A stretch of 64,000 nt of DNA from Thermoanaerobaculia bacterium (GTDB taxonomy: Bacteria; Acidobacteriota; Thermoanaerobaculia; Multivoradales; JAIOJS01): positions 147,542 to 211,541 of the forward strand of contig JAUIDB010000004.1 of the NCBI GenBank assembly GCA_030429235.1, read 5' to 3'. The translations under genes were made by a program, and so were the position numbers. The notes beneath the pieces were generated by a model that saw only the letters and a list, made by a program, of their open reading frames with translations, was not told the DNA's origin and searched no databases. This document shows, in pieces, positions 43,691 to 52,016 of the stretch (its first letter is position 1; each line of letters begins with the position of its first letter).

Positions 43691-44155
43691 GTGGCTGAAC
43701 TCGCTGACCTGACCGCCGAGGAGCGCATCTTCCCCGGCCTGACCGGGACCAACGCCTCCTCGGTGCTGCGTGAGATCGCCGAGCGGTTGAGCGGTCTGGA
43801 ACCGTTCGGCGATGCCGAGTCTCTGCACGCTCGCCTCATGGAACGCGAGGAACTCTGCTCGACGGGAGTCGGCCGCGGAGTCGCGATCCCACACTGCAAG
43901 ATCAACGGGTTGCAACAGGTCCTGGTCACGGTCGGAATCTCCGAGAGCGGGGTGGACTTCGCGGCGACCGACGGCAAGCCGGTACATGTGTTTCTCGTCG
44001 TGGTGTCGCCGAGTCGATCTCCGGCCCTGCACCTCCAATCACTGGCCACGATCTCGCGCTGGGTCAAGGAGAACGATCCCGTGGCGCTGCTCACGGGTTC
44101 GGAGGATCCCGCTGAGCTCCATCGACGGCTGATCGGTCTGCCGGATCATGACTGA
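43691..44155 (+). CDS. ptsN: PTS EIIA-type regulatory protein (PtsN-like)
   Basis: A 154-residue EIIA(Ntr)-like phosphocarrier starting at GTG 43691. The phospho-accepting His is in TGVGRGVAIPHCKI (about residue 72). The fold continues with VLVTVGISESGVDF and HVFLVVVSPSRSPALHLQSLATISRWV. No sugar-specific EIIB/C is present, so it probably takes phosphate from HPr for regulation. The stop overlaps hprK by 8 bp. Confidence 0.92.
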   Translation: MAELADLTAEERIFPGLTGTNASSVLREIAERLSGLEPFGDAESLHARLMEREELCSTGVGRGVAIPHCKINGLQQVLVTVGISESGVDFAATDGKPVHVFLVVVSPSRSPALHLQSLATISRWVKENDPVALLTGSEDPAELHRRLIGLPDHD

Positions 44156-45173
44156 CCGAGTCTCCCCACCACCGGAGGGAAAGCGCGACGGCGCGAGCGT
44201 CGAGGTTCGAGAGTTGCTCACCGACGAGCTTTCCGATCTGCACCTGAGCGTTCTGGCCGGGCAGCGCCATCTCGACAACCGGATCATCAATCCCAGGGTC
44301 CAGAAGCCGGGACTGGCCTTCGCCGGCTACTACACCTACATCAAACCCGGGCGAGTCCAGATCTTCGGGGAGTCGGAACGCGCCTACCTCCAGACCCTGC
44401 CCAAAGCGGAACGACAGCAGCGGTTCGACGACATCACGCGATTGCCGATCGCCGTCTTCATCCTGACCAAGGGGCTCGCTCCCTTGCCGGGCTTTCTCCG
44501 CCTCTGCCAGGAACGCGAGGTTCCGGTGCTCTCTTCGCCCAGCCTCTCTTCGGTGGTCATCAAGCGGGTCAGCTGGTTTCTCGAGGACCACCTGGTTCCC
44601 GAGACCCAGATGCACGCGGTCCTGCTCGAGATCTACGGTATCGGCGTCCTCCTTCTCGGTCGCAGCGGGGTAGGGAAGAGTGAGTCGGCGCTCGATCTGA
44701 TTACCCGCGGACACAGTCTGGTGGCCGACGACCGGGTCTCGATCAAGCGCTATCCGAGCGGCGACCTGGTCGGCTCGAGCCCCGGGGAACTCCACCACCA
44801 TATGGAGATTCGCGGCCTCGGTATCGTCGACATCAAGGATCTGTTCGGTCTTTCGGCCGTGCGAGAACGGAAGACCATCGACCTGGTGATCCAACTCGAA
44901 CCGTGGGACAGTGAGACCCAGTACGATCGACTCGGTCTGGACGAGACGGTGTTCCACATCCTGGGGACCCCCGTGCCCTACATCCAGATGCCAGTGGCGA
45001 GTGGCCGCAACGTTTCGGTCCTGGTCGAGATCGCGGCCCGCAACCACGTGCTCAAGATGCAGGGCCACTTCTCGGCCCAGGAGTTCGCTCGGAAGCTCGA
45101 AGAGCAACTCGAACGCAATCGCAATCGCAGCAACCAGCAGGCACCCGGGGCAGGGGAGGAGAAGAGCGGATGA
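44148..45173 (+). CDS. hprK: HPr kinase/phosphorylase
   Basis: A 341-residue bifunctional enzyme that phosphorylates and dephosphorylates a serine of HPr. The N-terminal domain (about 10-140) is followed by the P-loop domain with Walker A LLLGRSGVGKSESALDLITRGHSLVADD (core GRSGVGKSE, about 173) and the signature MEIRGLGIVDIKDLFG; the C-terminal VASGRNVSVLVEIAARNHVLKMQG completes it. Together with HPr Ser46 nearby it indicates a serine-based control layer in this Gram-negative organism. Confidence 0.96.
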   Translation: MTDRVSPPPEGKRDGASVEVRELLTDELSDLHLSVLAGQRHLDNRIINPRVQKPGLAFAGYYTYIKPGRVQIFGESERAYLQTLPKAERQQRFDDITRLPIAVFILTKGLAPLPGFLRLCQEREVPVLSSPSLSSVVIKRVSWFLEDHLVPETQMHAVLLEIYGIGVLLLGRSGVGKSESALDLITRGHSLVADDRVSIKRYPSGDLVGSSPGELHHHMEIRGLGIVDIKDLFGLSAVRERKTIDLVIQLEPWDSETQYDRLGLDETVFHILGTPVPYIQMPVASGRNVSVLVEIAARNHVLKMQGHFSAQEFARKLEEQLERNRNRSNQQAPGAGEEKSG

Positions 45174-46036
45174 GTTCGATCGATCTGGTGATCCTGACGG
45201 GGCTGTCTGGCTCGGGCAAGAGCACGGTGGCCAAGTGCTTCGAGGATCTCGGCTACTACGTCGTCGACAACCTACCGATGCCGTTGCTGGGTGAACTGTT
45301 GCAGGATCCTCGCGCCTTTGCGGGCGGGGTAGAGAAGATGGCGATCGTGACCGACGTGCGGGCCCCTGGATTTGCCGCGCGCCTCCCTTCGCTCTATCGC
45401 TCGATCGACCGCCACACTCTGCGGGTGACGCTGCTCTTTCTCGAGTCTTCGACCGAGACCCTGGTACGGCGGTTTTCGGAGTCCCGTCGACCCCACCCCT
45501 TGAGCCAGACTCTCTCGGTCTCCGCCGCCATCGAGGAAGAGCGCGAAATGCTGGCCGAGCTCCGCGGCCTGGCCGACATGGTCTTCGACACCAGCAAGTG
45601 GACGGTGCACGAAACCCGGGCCAAGGTCTACCACGCCTTCGGGGAACGGGGCGGTCAGGGAGCCGAGATGCAGGTCTCCCTGATCAGCTTCGGGTTCAAG
45701 TACGGAATTCCGGTGGGCAGCGACCTGATGTTCGATGTGCGGTTCCTGCCCAACCCCTACTTCGATCTCGAACTTCGCCCCCTGACCGGGCGCGACGAGC
45801 CGATTCAGCGGTTCCTGCAAGCGCAAAGCGACTTCCCCGAACTGGTCGATCGGCTCGCCGACCTGCTGATCTACCTCCTGCCGCGCTACCAGGCCGAGAA
45901 CCGCAGCTACCTCTCAGTCGCCATCGGCTGTACCGGAGGTAAGCACCGCTCGGTCGCGATGGTCGAGAACCTACACCGACGGCTGGCCGAAGCCGGATGG
46001 AAGGCTAAAGTGGAACACCGAGACATCGAGCGCTGA
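45170..46036 (+). CDS. rapZ: RNase adapter/nucleotide-binding protein RapZ
   Basis: A 288-residue protein with P-loop LTGLSGSGKSTVAKCFEDLGYYVVDNLP and the conserved C-terminal domain (about 155-288: ISFGFKYGIPVGSDLMFDVRFLPNPYF and AIGCTGGKHRSVAMVENL). In enterobacteria RapZ senses glucosamine-6-phosphate and guides RNase E to GlmZ; outside them its role is less clear. Start ATG 45170 overlaps the hprK stop by ATGA. The gene lies between hprK and ptsH in the common order. Confidence 0.96.
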   Translation: MSSIDLVILTGLSGSGKSTVAKCFEDLGYYVVDNLPMPLLGELLQDPRAFAGGVEKMAIVTDVRAPGFAARLPSLYRSIDRHTLRVTLLFLESSTETLVRRFSESRRPHPLSQTLSVSAAIEEEREMLAELRGLADMVFDTSKWTVHETRAKVYHAFGERGGQGAEMQVSLISFGFKYGIPVGSDLMFDVRFLPNPYFDLELRPLTGRDEPIQRFLQAQSDFPELVDRLADLLIYLLPRYQAENRSYLSVAIGCTGGKHRSVAMVENLHRRLAEAGWKAKVEHRDIER

Positions 46037-46038
46037 AC

Positions 46039-46308
46039 ATGATCGAACGCGAAATCAAGATCTCCAACCGCCTCGGGCTGCACGCCCGGGCTGCGGCCAA
46101 GTTGGTCCACCTGGCCGGTACCTTCGACTCGGAGGTATCGATCCTGCGCGAAGGCGAGGAGGTCGACGGCAAGAGCATTCTCGGCATCATGATGCTGGCG
46201 GCAGCTCAGGGACAGAACGTAACCATCCGCTGTGATGGCGATGACGAGTCCGAAGCGATCGAGGCGCTGGGAAGGCTGTTCGAGGACAAGTTCGGCGAGG
46301 GATCCTGA
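46039..46308 (+). CDS. ptsH: Phosphocarrier protein HPr
   Basis: An 89-residue HPr. The EI-phosphorylated His is in NRLGLHARAAAKLV (about residue 16), and the HPrK target Ser in VDGKSILGIMMLAA (about 47). Both are intact, so HPr can carry His-P and Ser-P. It starts 2 nt after rapZ and ends 3 nt before ptsI. Confidence 0.97.
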   Translation: MIEREIKISNRLGLHARAAAKLVHLAGTFDSEVSILREGEEVDGKSILGIMMLAAAQGQNVTIRCDGDDESEAIEALGRLFEDKFGEGS

Positions 46309-46311
46309 TCG

Positions 46312-48045
46312 ATGGCCTCGATGCAGGTACTCCAGGGCCTCGGCGTTTCGGAGGGCGTCGCCATCGGGCGCGCCATCTGTCTCGAGACCCGCAATCAGGA
46401 GGTCTACCGTTTTCCCCTGCTCGATGACCAGCTGGAAGCCGAGATCGACCGCTTCCGGAGCGCGGCCCAAGAGGCCCAGGAGGAGGTGCAACGACTCGGT
46501 CGTCGGGTGGGACACGAACTCGGCGACGAGTTGGGCGGCATCTTCGAAGCCCACTCGCTGATGCTCAGTGACCCGAGCCTGCTGGGGGCCATCGAGCGCC
46601 GCATCCAGGACGAGAAGGTGAACGCCGAGTGGGCGGTGCTGGAAACCACCGCCGATCTCAGGAATCGGTTCGCTAGCCTCGACGAAGAGCACTTCCGGGA
46701 GCGGGGAGAGGACCTGCAGGACGTCGGACGCCATCTCTTGCGCGCGCTGCAGGGGATCTCGCACCACGACCTCTCCGAGATCGAAGGGGACGTCATCGTG
46801 ATCGCCGACGATCTCACGCCCTCGGACGCCGTCCGTCTCGGCCGACAGGGTGTCGTCGGCTTCGCCATCGAGGTCGGAGGCCAGACCTCACACACCGCCA
46901 TCATCGCCCACTCGCTAGACATTCCCCTGGTCGCCGGCCTTCCCGGGATCACCCGTCTGGCTGCCCAGGACGATCCAGTGATCGTGGACGGCACCACCGG
47001 TAGCGTGATCCTGCACCCCACGGCCGACATCCTCGAGCGCGACCGCCTTCGACAGACGGCCCAGAAGGCGTCGCAGCGAGCCTGGGCCGACTCTCGCGAG
47101 CTCGAGGCCGTGACGCGGGACGGCGTCTCCATCCAGCTCATGGCCAACATCGACCTCAGCGAAGAACTCGAGGACGCGTTGCGCTACGGCGCCCAGGGCG
47201 TAGGGCTCTACCGCAGCGAGTTCCTCTACATCGAGCAGAGCCCCGAGGTGCCGGACGAAGAGGACCACTACGAGGTGTACCGACGCCTCCTGGAGAAGAT
47301 GGCTCCCAGTCCGGTGGTGATCCGCACCTACGACCTGGGTGGCCGGAAACTGGCCCGCGAGGTCATGGAGAGTCGCGAAGAGAACCCAGTGCTCGGCCTG
47401 CGCGGGATCCGCCTGACCCTGGCCCGGCCCCGGATCTTTCGCACGCAGCTGCGCGGTCTCCTGCGGGCCGGACGCCATGGGGAACTCTGGGTCCTGCTGC
47501 CGCTGGTCAGCACCGTCGACGAAGTGCGCAGCTTCCGCGCGTTCGTCGCCACCGTGATGGAGGAGCTACGCAGCGAGGGAATTCCCTTCAACCCGCAGTT
47601 CCAGTTGGGAGTGATGATCGAGGTTCCCTCGGCGGTCATGGTCGCCGACCACCTGGCGCGCGAGGTCGACTTCTTCGCCATCGGAACCAACGACTTGATC
47701 CAGTACTCGCTGGCCGTCGACCGCAACAACGAGCACGTCGCCGATCTCTACCGTCCGCTGCATCCCGCCCTACTGCGGATGATCCGCCGGGTGATCGACG
47801 AGGCGGAGAAGGCACAGATCCCGGTGTCGGTCTGTGGCGAGATGGCGGCCGATCCCCGTCTGGCGTCGGTGCTGGTCGGCCTGGGGATTCGGCGACTCTC
47901 GCTCAGTCCCCGCCGCCTGCCCCTCGTCAAAGAGAAGATCCGGGCCATGGATTGCTCCGAGCTGGCGCGACACCTCGATCTCTGTTCCGACCTCGTCTCG
48001 GCTTCGGACATCGAGCGTTATCTCGATCGCTGCGGCGCCCTCTGA
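46312..48045 (+). CDS. ptsI: PTS enzyme I
   Basis: A 577-residue phosphoenolpyruvate-HPr phosphotransferase. The N-terminal HPr-binding helical domain (LQGLGVSEGVAIGRAI, about 5) leads to the active-site His in VGGQTSHTAIIAHSLDIPLVAGL (about 195), then the PEP-binding TIM barrel with GVGLYRSEFLY, VIRTYDLGGRKL, LGLRGIRLTLARP, IGTNDLIQYSLAVDRNNEHV (core GTNDLIQY) and catalytic Cys in VSVCGEMAADP. It phosphorylates HPr; with no sugar permease nearby the relay looks regulatory. Confidence 0.96.
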   Translation: MASMQVLQGLGVSEGVAIGRAICLETRNQEVYRFPLLDDQLEAEIDRFRSAAQEAQEEVQRLGRRVGHELGDELGGIFEAHSLMLSDPSLLGAIERRIQDEKVNAEWAVLETTADLRNRFASLDEEHFRERGEDLQDVGRHLLRALQGISHHDLSEIEGDVIVIADDLTPSDAVRLGRQGVVGFAIEVGGQTSHTAIIAHSLDIPLVAGLPGITRLAAQDDPVIVDGTTGSVILHPTADILERDRLRQTAQKASQRAWADSRELEAVTRDGVSIQLMANIDLSEELEDALRYGAQGVGLYRSEFLYIEQSPEVPDEEDHYEVYRRLLEKMAPSPVVIRTYDLGGRKLAREVMESREENPVLGLRGIRLTLARPRIFRTQLRGLLRAGRHGELWVLLPLVSTVDEVRSFRAFVATVMEELRSEGIPFNPQFQLGVMIEVPSAVMVADHLAREVDFFAIGTNDLIQYSLAVDRNNEHVADLYRPLHPALLRMIRRVIDEAEKAQIPVSVCGEMAADPRLASVLVGLGIRRLSLSPRRLPLVKEKIRAMDCSELARHLDLCSDLVSASDIERYLDRCGAL

Positions 48046-48143
48046 CCCGGCCGCGGCCGAACCCGCTGGCCGTGCTATCCTTACCGGCCGTCCTCGGCCC
48101 GCCGGGCCAGGTCTCCTATCGCCAACCACGGAGCGCGGGTACG

Positions 48144-48497
48144 TTGCTGAAGAAGGTCGAACGAGTCGAGAAACCCTGGGGCTACGAGTTGATCTACGCC
48201 CACACCGACGACTACGTCGGCAAGATCCTGCACGTCAACGCCGGCCAGGCGTTGTCACTGCAGTACCATGAGGTCAAGGACGAAACACTCTATCTCTCCG
48301 CTGGCTCCATGGAGCTGATCGTCGAAGAGGGGGGCGAGATGGTGTCGCGGACCCTGACCGATGGAGACTCGTACCACATCCCACCGCACACCCGGCACCG
48401 CATGGTGGCCGGCCCCGAGGGCTGCGACATCCTGGAGGTATCGACCCCCCACCTGTCTGACGTCGTGCGGCTCGAGGACCGCTACGGTCGTGTCTAG
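48144..48497 (+). CDS. Cupin-domain protein, mannose-6-phosphate isomerase C-terminal type
   Basis: A 117-residue single-domain cupin starting at TTG 48144; the family start is LLKKVERVEKPWGYELIYA. The metal-binding histidines appear as LSLQYHEVKDETLYLSAG (H and E) and DSYHIPPHTRHRM. It resembles the C-terminal cupin of bifunctional GDP-mannose pyrophosphorylase/phosphomannose isomerase and is probably a sugar-phosphate isomerase. ATP-independent folding, short length and lack of any partner gene leave the substrate open. Confidence 0.8.
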   Translation: MLKKVERVEKPWGYELIYAHTDDYVGKILHVNAGQALSLQYHEVKDETLYLSAGSMELIVEEGGEMVSRTLTDGDSYHIPPHTRHRMVAGPEGCDILEVSTPHLSDVVRLEDRYGRV

Positions 48498-49317
48498 CTC
48501 CAGCATCCTCCGATTGCGTTGCCTCGTGCTCGCGCTGAGCGGACTGGGGCTGAGCCTGGCTTGCAGTTCCAGCCCCAAACCCTCGCCGCCACCGAGCGTC
48601 GTACCGATCGTTCAGCCCAACACTCCCGCCCCCGACCAGGCAGCCGATGCGCCGCCGGCGGAGGACCCAGCGGTGACCGAAAGCCGGGAGGAGCCCGACG
48701 ACAGCGTCGTCGTCATCGACCCGGGTGGAAGCCCGGATCCATCGGGGACCCGGCTCAGTGACCTCGCCGCCGCGGAACGCAACCGCCGCCTCACGACCGA
48801 CGCGCCGGTGCTGGTCATCACCGACGACAACCTCGCCGAGCACGCCGAAGGAGGCAAGCTCACCTTCGCCGACCGGCCCGCCTCGGACCCGTCCCAACCA
48901 GACAGCGGCGACTACTCGGCACAGCGACAGCAACAAGAGGCCTATTGGCGGCAAAGAGTCCTAGAAACCCGAAAACAATGGGCGGGCAAAGTAGAAGAAA
49001 TCTTCACTCTTGAAGCGCGGGCCAACCAACTCCGCATTCAGTTCTACGACGCCGACGATCCGTTCTATCGAGATGCTCGGATCAAGCCGGAGTGGGACCG
49101 GACGCTCGACAATCTCAGCACCGCTCGCAAGGACGCGAAAGCCCTTGAGGAGAAGGTGGCGCAGATCGTCAGCGAGGGCAACCGCGCGGGCGCACTGCCA
49201 GGCTGGCTGCGCGAGGGCATCGAACTCGAGCCCAAGGAGCGGCCCTACGACGCTGAAGGCAACGCCCCGGAACCGCCCCAGTCCACGGAGCCCGATCTGG
49301 TCGAGGAGAACCCCTGA
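48490..49317 (+). CDS. Putative lipoprotein with conserved helical domain
   Basis: A 275-residue protein starting at GTG 48490, overlapping the cupin by 8 bp. Residues 7-26 are a lipoprotein signal (LRCLVLALSGLGLSLAC) with the lipobox Cys at about 27. A long Pro/Ser/Asp linker follows. Residues about 155-260 form a charged helical domain (EAYWRQRVLETRKQWAGKVEEI, FYDADDPFYRDARIKPEWDR, GALPGWLREGIEL) that looks conserved, since W, Y and R positions are ordered; I do not recognise a named family. Codons at about 48951-49012 are unusually A-rich (AGA, CTA, GTA, AAA), unlike the rest. The stop overlaps miaB. Confidence 0.72.
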   Translation: MSSSSILRLRCLVLALSGLGLSLACSSSPKPSPPPSVVPIVQPNTPAPDQAADAPPAEDPAVTESREEPDDSVVVIDPGGSPDPSGTRLSDLAAAERNRRLTTDAPVLVITDDNLAEHAEGGKLTFADRPASDPSQPDSGDYSAQRQQQEAYWRQRVLETRKQWAGKVEEIFTLEARANQLRIQFYDADDPFYRDARIKPEWDRTLDNLSTARKDAKALEEKVAQIVSEGNRAGALPGWLREGIELEPKERPYDAEGNAPEPPQSTEPDLVEENP

Positions 49318-50708
49318 TGTCCTCGGAACCTCTCAGTTCCCAGAAGTACTTCATCGAAACCTGGGGCTGCCAGATGAACGAGCTGGACACCCAGCGCATG
49401 GCTGGACAGCTCATGCAGCAGGGGATCCTGCCGACCGACGATCCGACCGAGGCCAGCGTCATCCTGCTGAACTCCTGCAGCGTGCGCGAGAAGGCCGCCC
49501 AAAAGGCCTACTCGCGACTGGGAATCTACCGTCGCTACAAGGAGAAGCGGCCCGAACTCCTCATCGGGTTCTGCGGCTGCGTCGCCCAGCAGGAGGGAGA
49601 GAAGGCCCTGCGTCGCGTCCCGGATCTGGATTTCGTGGTCGGCCCGGCGCGTGTGGGCGAGCTCACCGACATCCTGGCCCGAAGCCGCAGCGGTGAGCGA
49701 GTCGCTGCCACCGGGTTCCCCGAAGACCGCGACTTCGACCTCGACACCATCTCTCGTGAGAGTTCTTACAAGGGCATGGTCACGCTGATCGAGGGCTGCA
49801 ACAAGAAGTGCACCTTCTGCATCGTTCCCTACACCCGGGGCCCGGAGCGCTGTCGTCCGTTGGCCCACATCGTCGAAGAAGTTCGGCACCTTCTCCGTTT
49901 GGGATTTGTCGAGATCGAGCTGCTGGGACAAACCGTCAACCATTGGCGGGAGCCGGGGGAGAGTGACCTCGACTTCGCGGACTTGCTCGATACCGTGGCC
50001 AGCCTTCCGGGCCTTCAGCGGCTGCGATTCATCACCTCGTACCCCCGGGACTTCAGCCCCCGCATGGTCGCGCAGGTCGGGAAGCACCAGAACATCTGCC
50101 CCTACATTCACCTGCCGGTACAGTCCGGATCGAATCGTGTGCTCAAACTGATGGGGCGGGGTTACGAGGTGGAGAGCTACTACGACCTGGTGGACCAGCT
50201 GCGTGCGGTCCGCTCTGGCCTGGCCCTCTCGACCGACCTCATCGTCGGCTTCCCGGGAGAGACCGAGGCGGACCATCAGCTCACCCTCGACCTGGTCGAG
50301 CGCGTACGCTACGCCCAGATCTTCGCCTTCAAGTACTCCCCACGCCCCGGAACTCCGGCCCCTCGACTGAAGGTCGAGATTCCGAGCGACGAGGTTGCCA
50401 GCCGCCGCCTCCAAGAGATCTTCCGGCTGCAGGAGTCGATCCAGCTCGAACTCAACCGAGAGCTGGTGGGTGAGGAGCACGAACTGCTGGTGACCGGATG
50501 GGGCAAGACCGCGGACTCCCAGCAGGGACGGACCACCTGCCATCGGATCGTGCACTTCGACCCTCAGGGCGTTCCCGTGCCGCTCGGCTCGACCGTTCGG
50601 GTTCGGATCGACGAGGCCCTCCAGCACAGCCTGCGCGGCAGCCGAATCGACCAGCCGGCACATCCCGCCGAACCGGCACCACCTCGTGGTCTTCGCGTCG
50701 TAGGCTGA
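49317..50708 (+). CDS. miaB: tRNA-2-methylthio-N6-isopentenyladenosine synthase
   Basis: A 463-residue radical SAM methylthiotransferase acting on i6A37 of tRNAs that read UNN codons. The N-terminal UPF0004 domain has three cluster cysteines (ETWGCQMNELD, NSCSVREKA, GFCGCVAQQEG). The radical SAM site is LIEGCNKKCTFCIVPYTRGPE (CxxxCxxC, about residue 160). A C-terminal TRAM domain (about 380-445) follows. It is notable that both tRNA-Leu genes in the window read UUA/UUG codons, the class this enzyme modifies. Confidence 0.96.
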   Translation: MSSEPLSSQKYFIETWGCQMNELDTQRMAGQLMQQGILPTDDPTEASVILLNSCSVREKAAQKAYSRLGIYRRYKEKRPELLIGFCGCVAQQEGEKALRRVPDLDFVVGPARVGELTDILARSRSGERVAATGFPEDRDFDLDTISRESSYKGMVTLIEGCNKKCTFCIVPYTRGPERCRPLAHIVEEVRHLLRLGFVEIELLGQTVNHWREPGESDLDFADLLDTVASLPGLQRLRFITSYPRDFSPRMVAQVGKHQNICPYIHLPVQSGSNRVLKLMGRGYEVESYYDLVDQLRAVRSGLALSTDLIVGFPGETEADHQLTLDLVERVRYAQIFAFKYSPRPGTPAPRLKVEIPSDEVASRRLQEIFRLQESIQLELNRELVGEEHELLVTGWGKTADSQQGRTTCHRIVHFDPQGVPVPLGSTVRVRIDEALQHSLRGSRIDQPAHPAEPAPPRGLRVVG

Positions 50709-51045
50709 CGCCGCCTTCCGCCAGCATCGTCTCCGGGCGGGATCCCTACCGCCAACCGTTTCCCGCCGTCGGTTGCGCCCCGTCGGCGCCGAAGCACTCA
50801 CCGTTGCTCCTCCGGCATCACCCCGAGTGCCGTCGGCACTCCGCGGCCGGGTCGGAACGATCGTCCCGCCGGTTCCCCGAAGCGACTGAGCAGGGGAGGG
50901 GGCCGACGAGGCAGTCCGCCACAGACCCAACCCTGCTGCATCGAAACGGCCCCGGAGTTTCTTCGAGTACTTCTCGAAGCTCACAACCGCCGAGCCGCCG
51001 ACTACCGCAACCACTGCACGGGATGGAGGAGACCGCACCCCCCAT
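50709..51045. other. Non-coding gap downstream of miaB
   Basis: I see no convincing gene, RNA or repeat here. Frames open on either strand have poor codon patterns and no recognisable product. The right edge leads into the inverted repeat and promoter of the next gene. Confidence 0.6.
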
Positions 51046-51061
51046 GTTCTTAAAGAAGAAC
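51046..51061. promoter_or_regulatory. Perfect 16-bp inverted repeat, possible operator
   Basis: GTTCTT-AAAG-AAGAAC ends one base before the -35 box of the downstream gene. The AT-rich arms stand out in GC-rich surroundings. It could bind a regulator of the nuclease-family gene. Confidence 0.45.
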
Positions 51062-51090
51062 TTGACCCCGAAGGCCGCCCGGAGCAGAAT
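51062..51090 (+). promoter_or_regulatory. Promoter of the bifunctional-nuclease-family gene
   Basis: TTGACC (51062-51067), 17-bp spacer, CAGAAT (51085-51090). The ATG at 51096 comes 5 nt later, implying a leaderless message; with ATG 51114 the leader would be about 17 nt. Confidence 0.55.
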
Positions 51091-51095
51091 AGACC

Positions 51096-51626
51096 ATGAG
51101 CCCCGACCCCAACATGACCTCCGTCGACGATCTGATCGAGATGCAGATCCGCGGACTCATGCTGGACCCAACCTCCAAGGTCCCGGTCGTGGTGCTGCAC
51201 GAAGTCGGAGGAAGCCTCTTGCTACCGATCTGGATCGGACTGTTCGAGGCCAACGCCATCGCGCTCCATCTCGAGTCGATCACTCCTCCCCGGCCGATGA
51301 CGCACGATCTCTTGCGCGCCGTCTTCGAGCACTTCGGCGCCAAGGTCGACCGTCTGGTCATCTCCGACCTGATAGAGAACACCTTGCACGCCACCCTGTG
51401 GGGGAGTCGCCTCGAAGATGCCCAGGACCACGAGGTCCAGCTCGACTGCCGACCGAGTGACGGGATCGCTCTGGCTCTCCGGTTCGAGGCACCGGTCTTC
51501 GTGTGCCGCGACGTCCTGGACCGAGCCCAGGCAATCGACCTGACCAAGGATCTCTCCGACCAGGAGATCGCGGCCAAGTGGCTCGAGTCCCTCGACCCGA
51601 GCGACCTCGGCAAGTACACGATGTAG
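51096..51626 (+). CDS. Bifunctional nuclease family protein (DUF151)
   Basis: A 176-residue protein of the DUF151/BFN family. The domain starts at VDDLIEMQIRGLMLDPTSKVPVVVLHE and continues with LPIWIGLFEANAIALHLE, RPMTHDLLRAVFEHFGAKVDRLVISDL and CRPSDGIALALRFEAPVFV (core RPSDGIALAL). Some members act as RNase/DNase in plants; in bacteria the role is unclear. A C-terminal helical tail is present. ATG 51096 fits the promoter; ATG 51114 (start MTSVDD) is equally possible. Confidence 0.88.
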   Translation: MSPDPNMTSVDDLIEMQIRGLMLDPTSKVPVVVLHEVGGSLLLPIWIGLFEANAIALHLESITPPRPMTHDLLRAVFEHFGAKVDRLVISDLIENTLHATLWGSRLEDAQDHEVQLDCRPSDGIALALRFEAPVFVCRDVLDRAQAIDLTKDLSDQEIAAKWLESLDPSDLGKYTM

Positions 51627-51752
51627 CCAGTCGTGGGGGCTCAGTGCCAGTAGCCGACGGAAGTCGCGGCTCGACACTCGAGACCGAACTGCGAGCTTGG
51701 GACTCCAACGAACCGGCCCTTGCACAGGATCAGGCCGGCGAGCCCATCGCCT

Positions 51753-51770
51753 ATGTCGGCGCGCCGACAT
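51753..51770. promoter_or_regulatory. 18-bp perfect palindrome, candidate partition site (left)
   Basis: ATGTCGGCGCGCCGACAT. Its inner 16 bp are identical to the palindrome at 51913-51928. Its length and TGT/ACA ends match canonical parS (TGTTTCACGTGAAACA), but the core differs. It may be a site for the adjacent ParB or a par-operon operator. Confidence 0.55.
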
Positions 51771-51912
51771 TCCCCCCAAACCTCTGTAGTTTCGGCGGTT
51801 ACGGCCGTACAAGTAGTTGGAATACGAGCCGATGCGAGATGGCGTGTGAACGCCTAGTACAACTCTTAGCTTCAACCGCCAAGTTCCTATCTTTTCAACC
51901 ACTTAGAGGCAT

Positions 51913-51928
51913 TGTCGGCGCGCCGACA
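51913..51928. promoter_or_regulatory. 16-bp perfect palindrome, candidate partition site (right)
   Basis: TGTCGGCGCGCCGACA, the second copy, 159 bp from the first (about 15 helical turns) and 49 bp upstream of the parA -35. Confidence 0.55.
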
Positions 51929-51977
51929 TTGCACGCCCGTCCCCTCGAGGCCGCCGATCGGATCGGCTTCGAGCTCG

Positions 51978-52006
51978 TTGACCACGGCCGAAGCCCGGCA
52001 TAGACT
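51978..52006 (+). promoter_or_regulatory. Sigma-70-type promoter of parAB
   Basis: TTGACC (51978-51983), 17-bp spacer, TAGACT (52001-52006). Start would be near 52013, leaving about 4 nt before ATG 52017. Confidence 0.6.
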
Positions 52007-52016
52007 CCCAGACCCT

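Larger units (their letters stand above)
51627..52016. other. Gene-free control region before parAB
   Basis: No gene is supported here. It holds two perfect 16-bp palindromes 159 bp apart, a visibly AT-richer interval between them with further symmetry (TACGGCCGTA 51800-51809; GGCGGTT 51794-51800 with AACCGCC 51874-51880; GGCG-TGTGAA-CGCC 51841-51854), and the parA promoter. No clear DnaA box is seen. Confidence 0.7.

Noticed and set aside
49245..51200. Long minus-strand open frame opposite miaB
   Set aside because: It is the antisense shadow of miaB, which has complete radical-SAM motifs; high GC keeps the opposite frame open.
51627..52016. Replication origin beside parAB
   Set aside because: Somewhat AT-rich with palindromes, but no convincing DnaA boxes and none of dnaA, dnaN, gidA or rnpA nearby.
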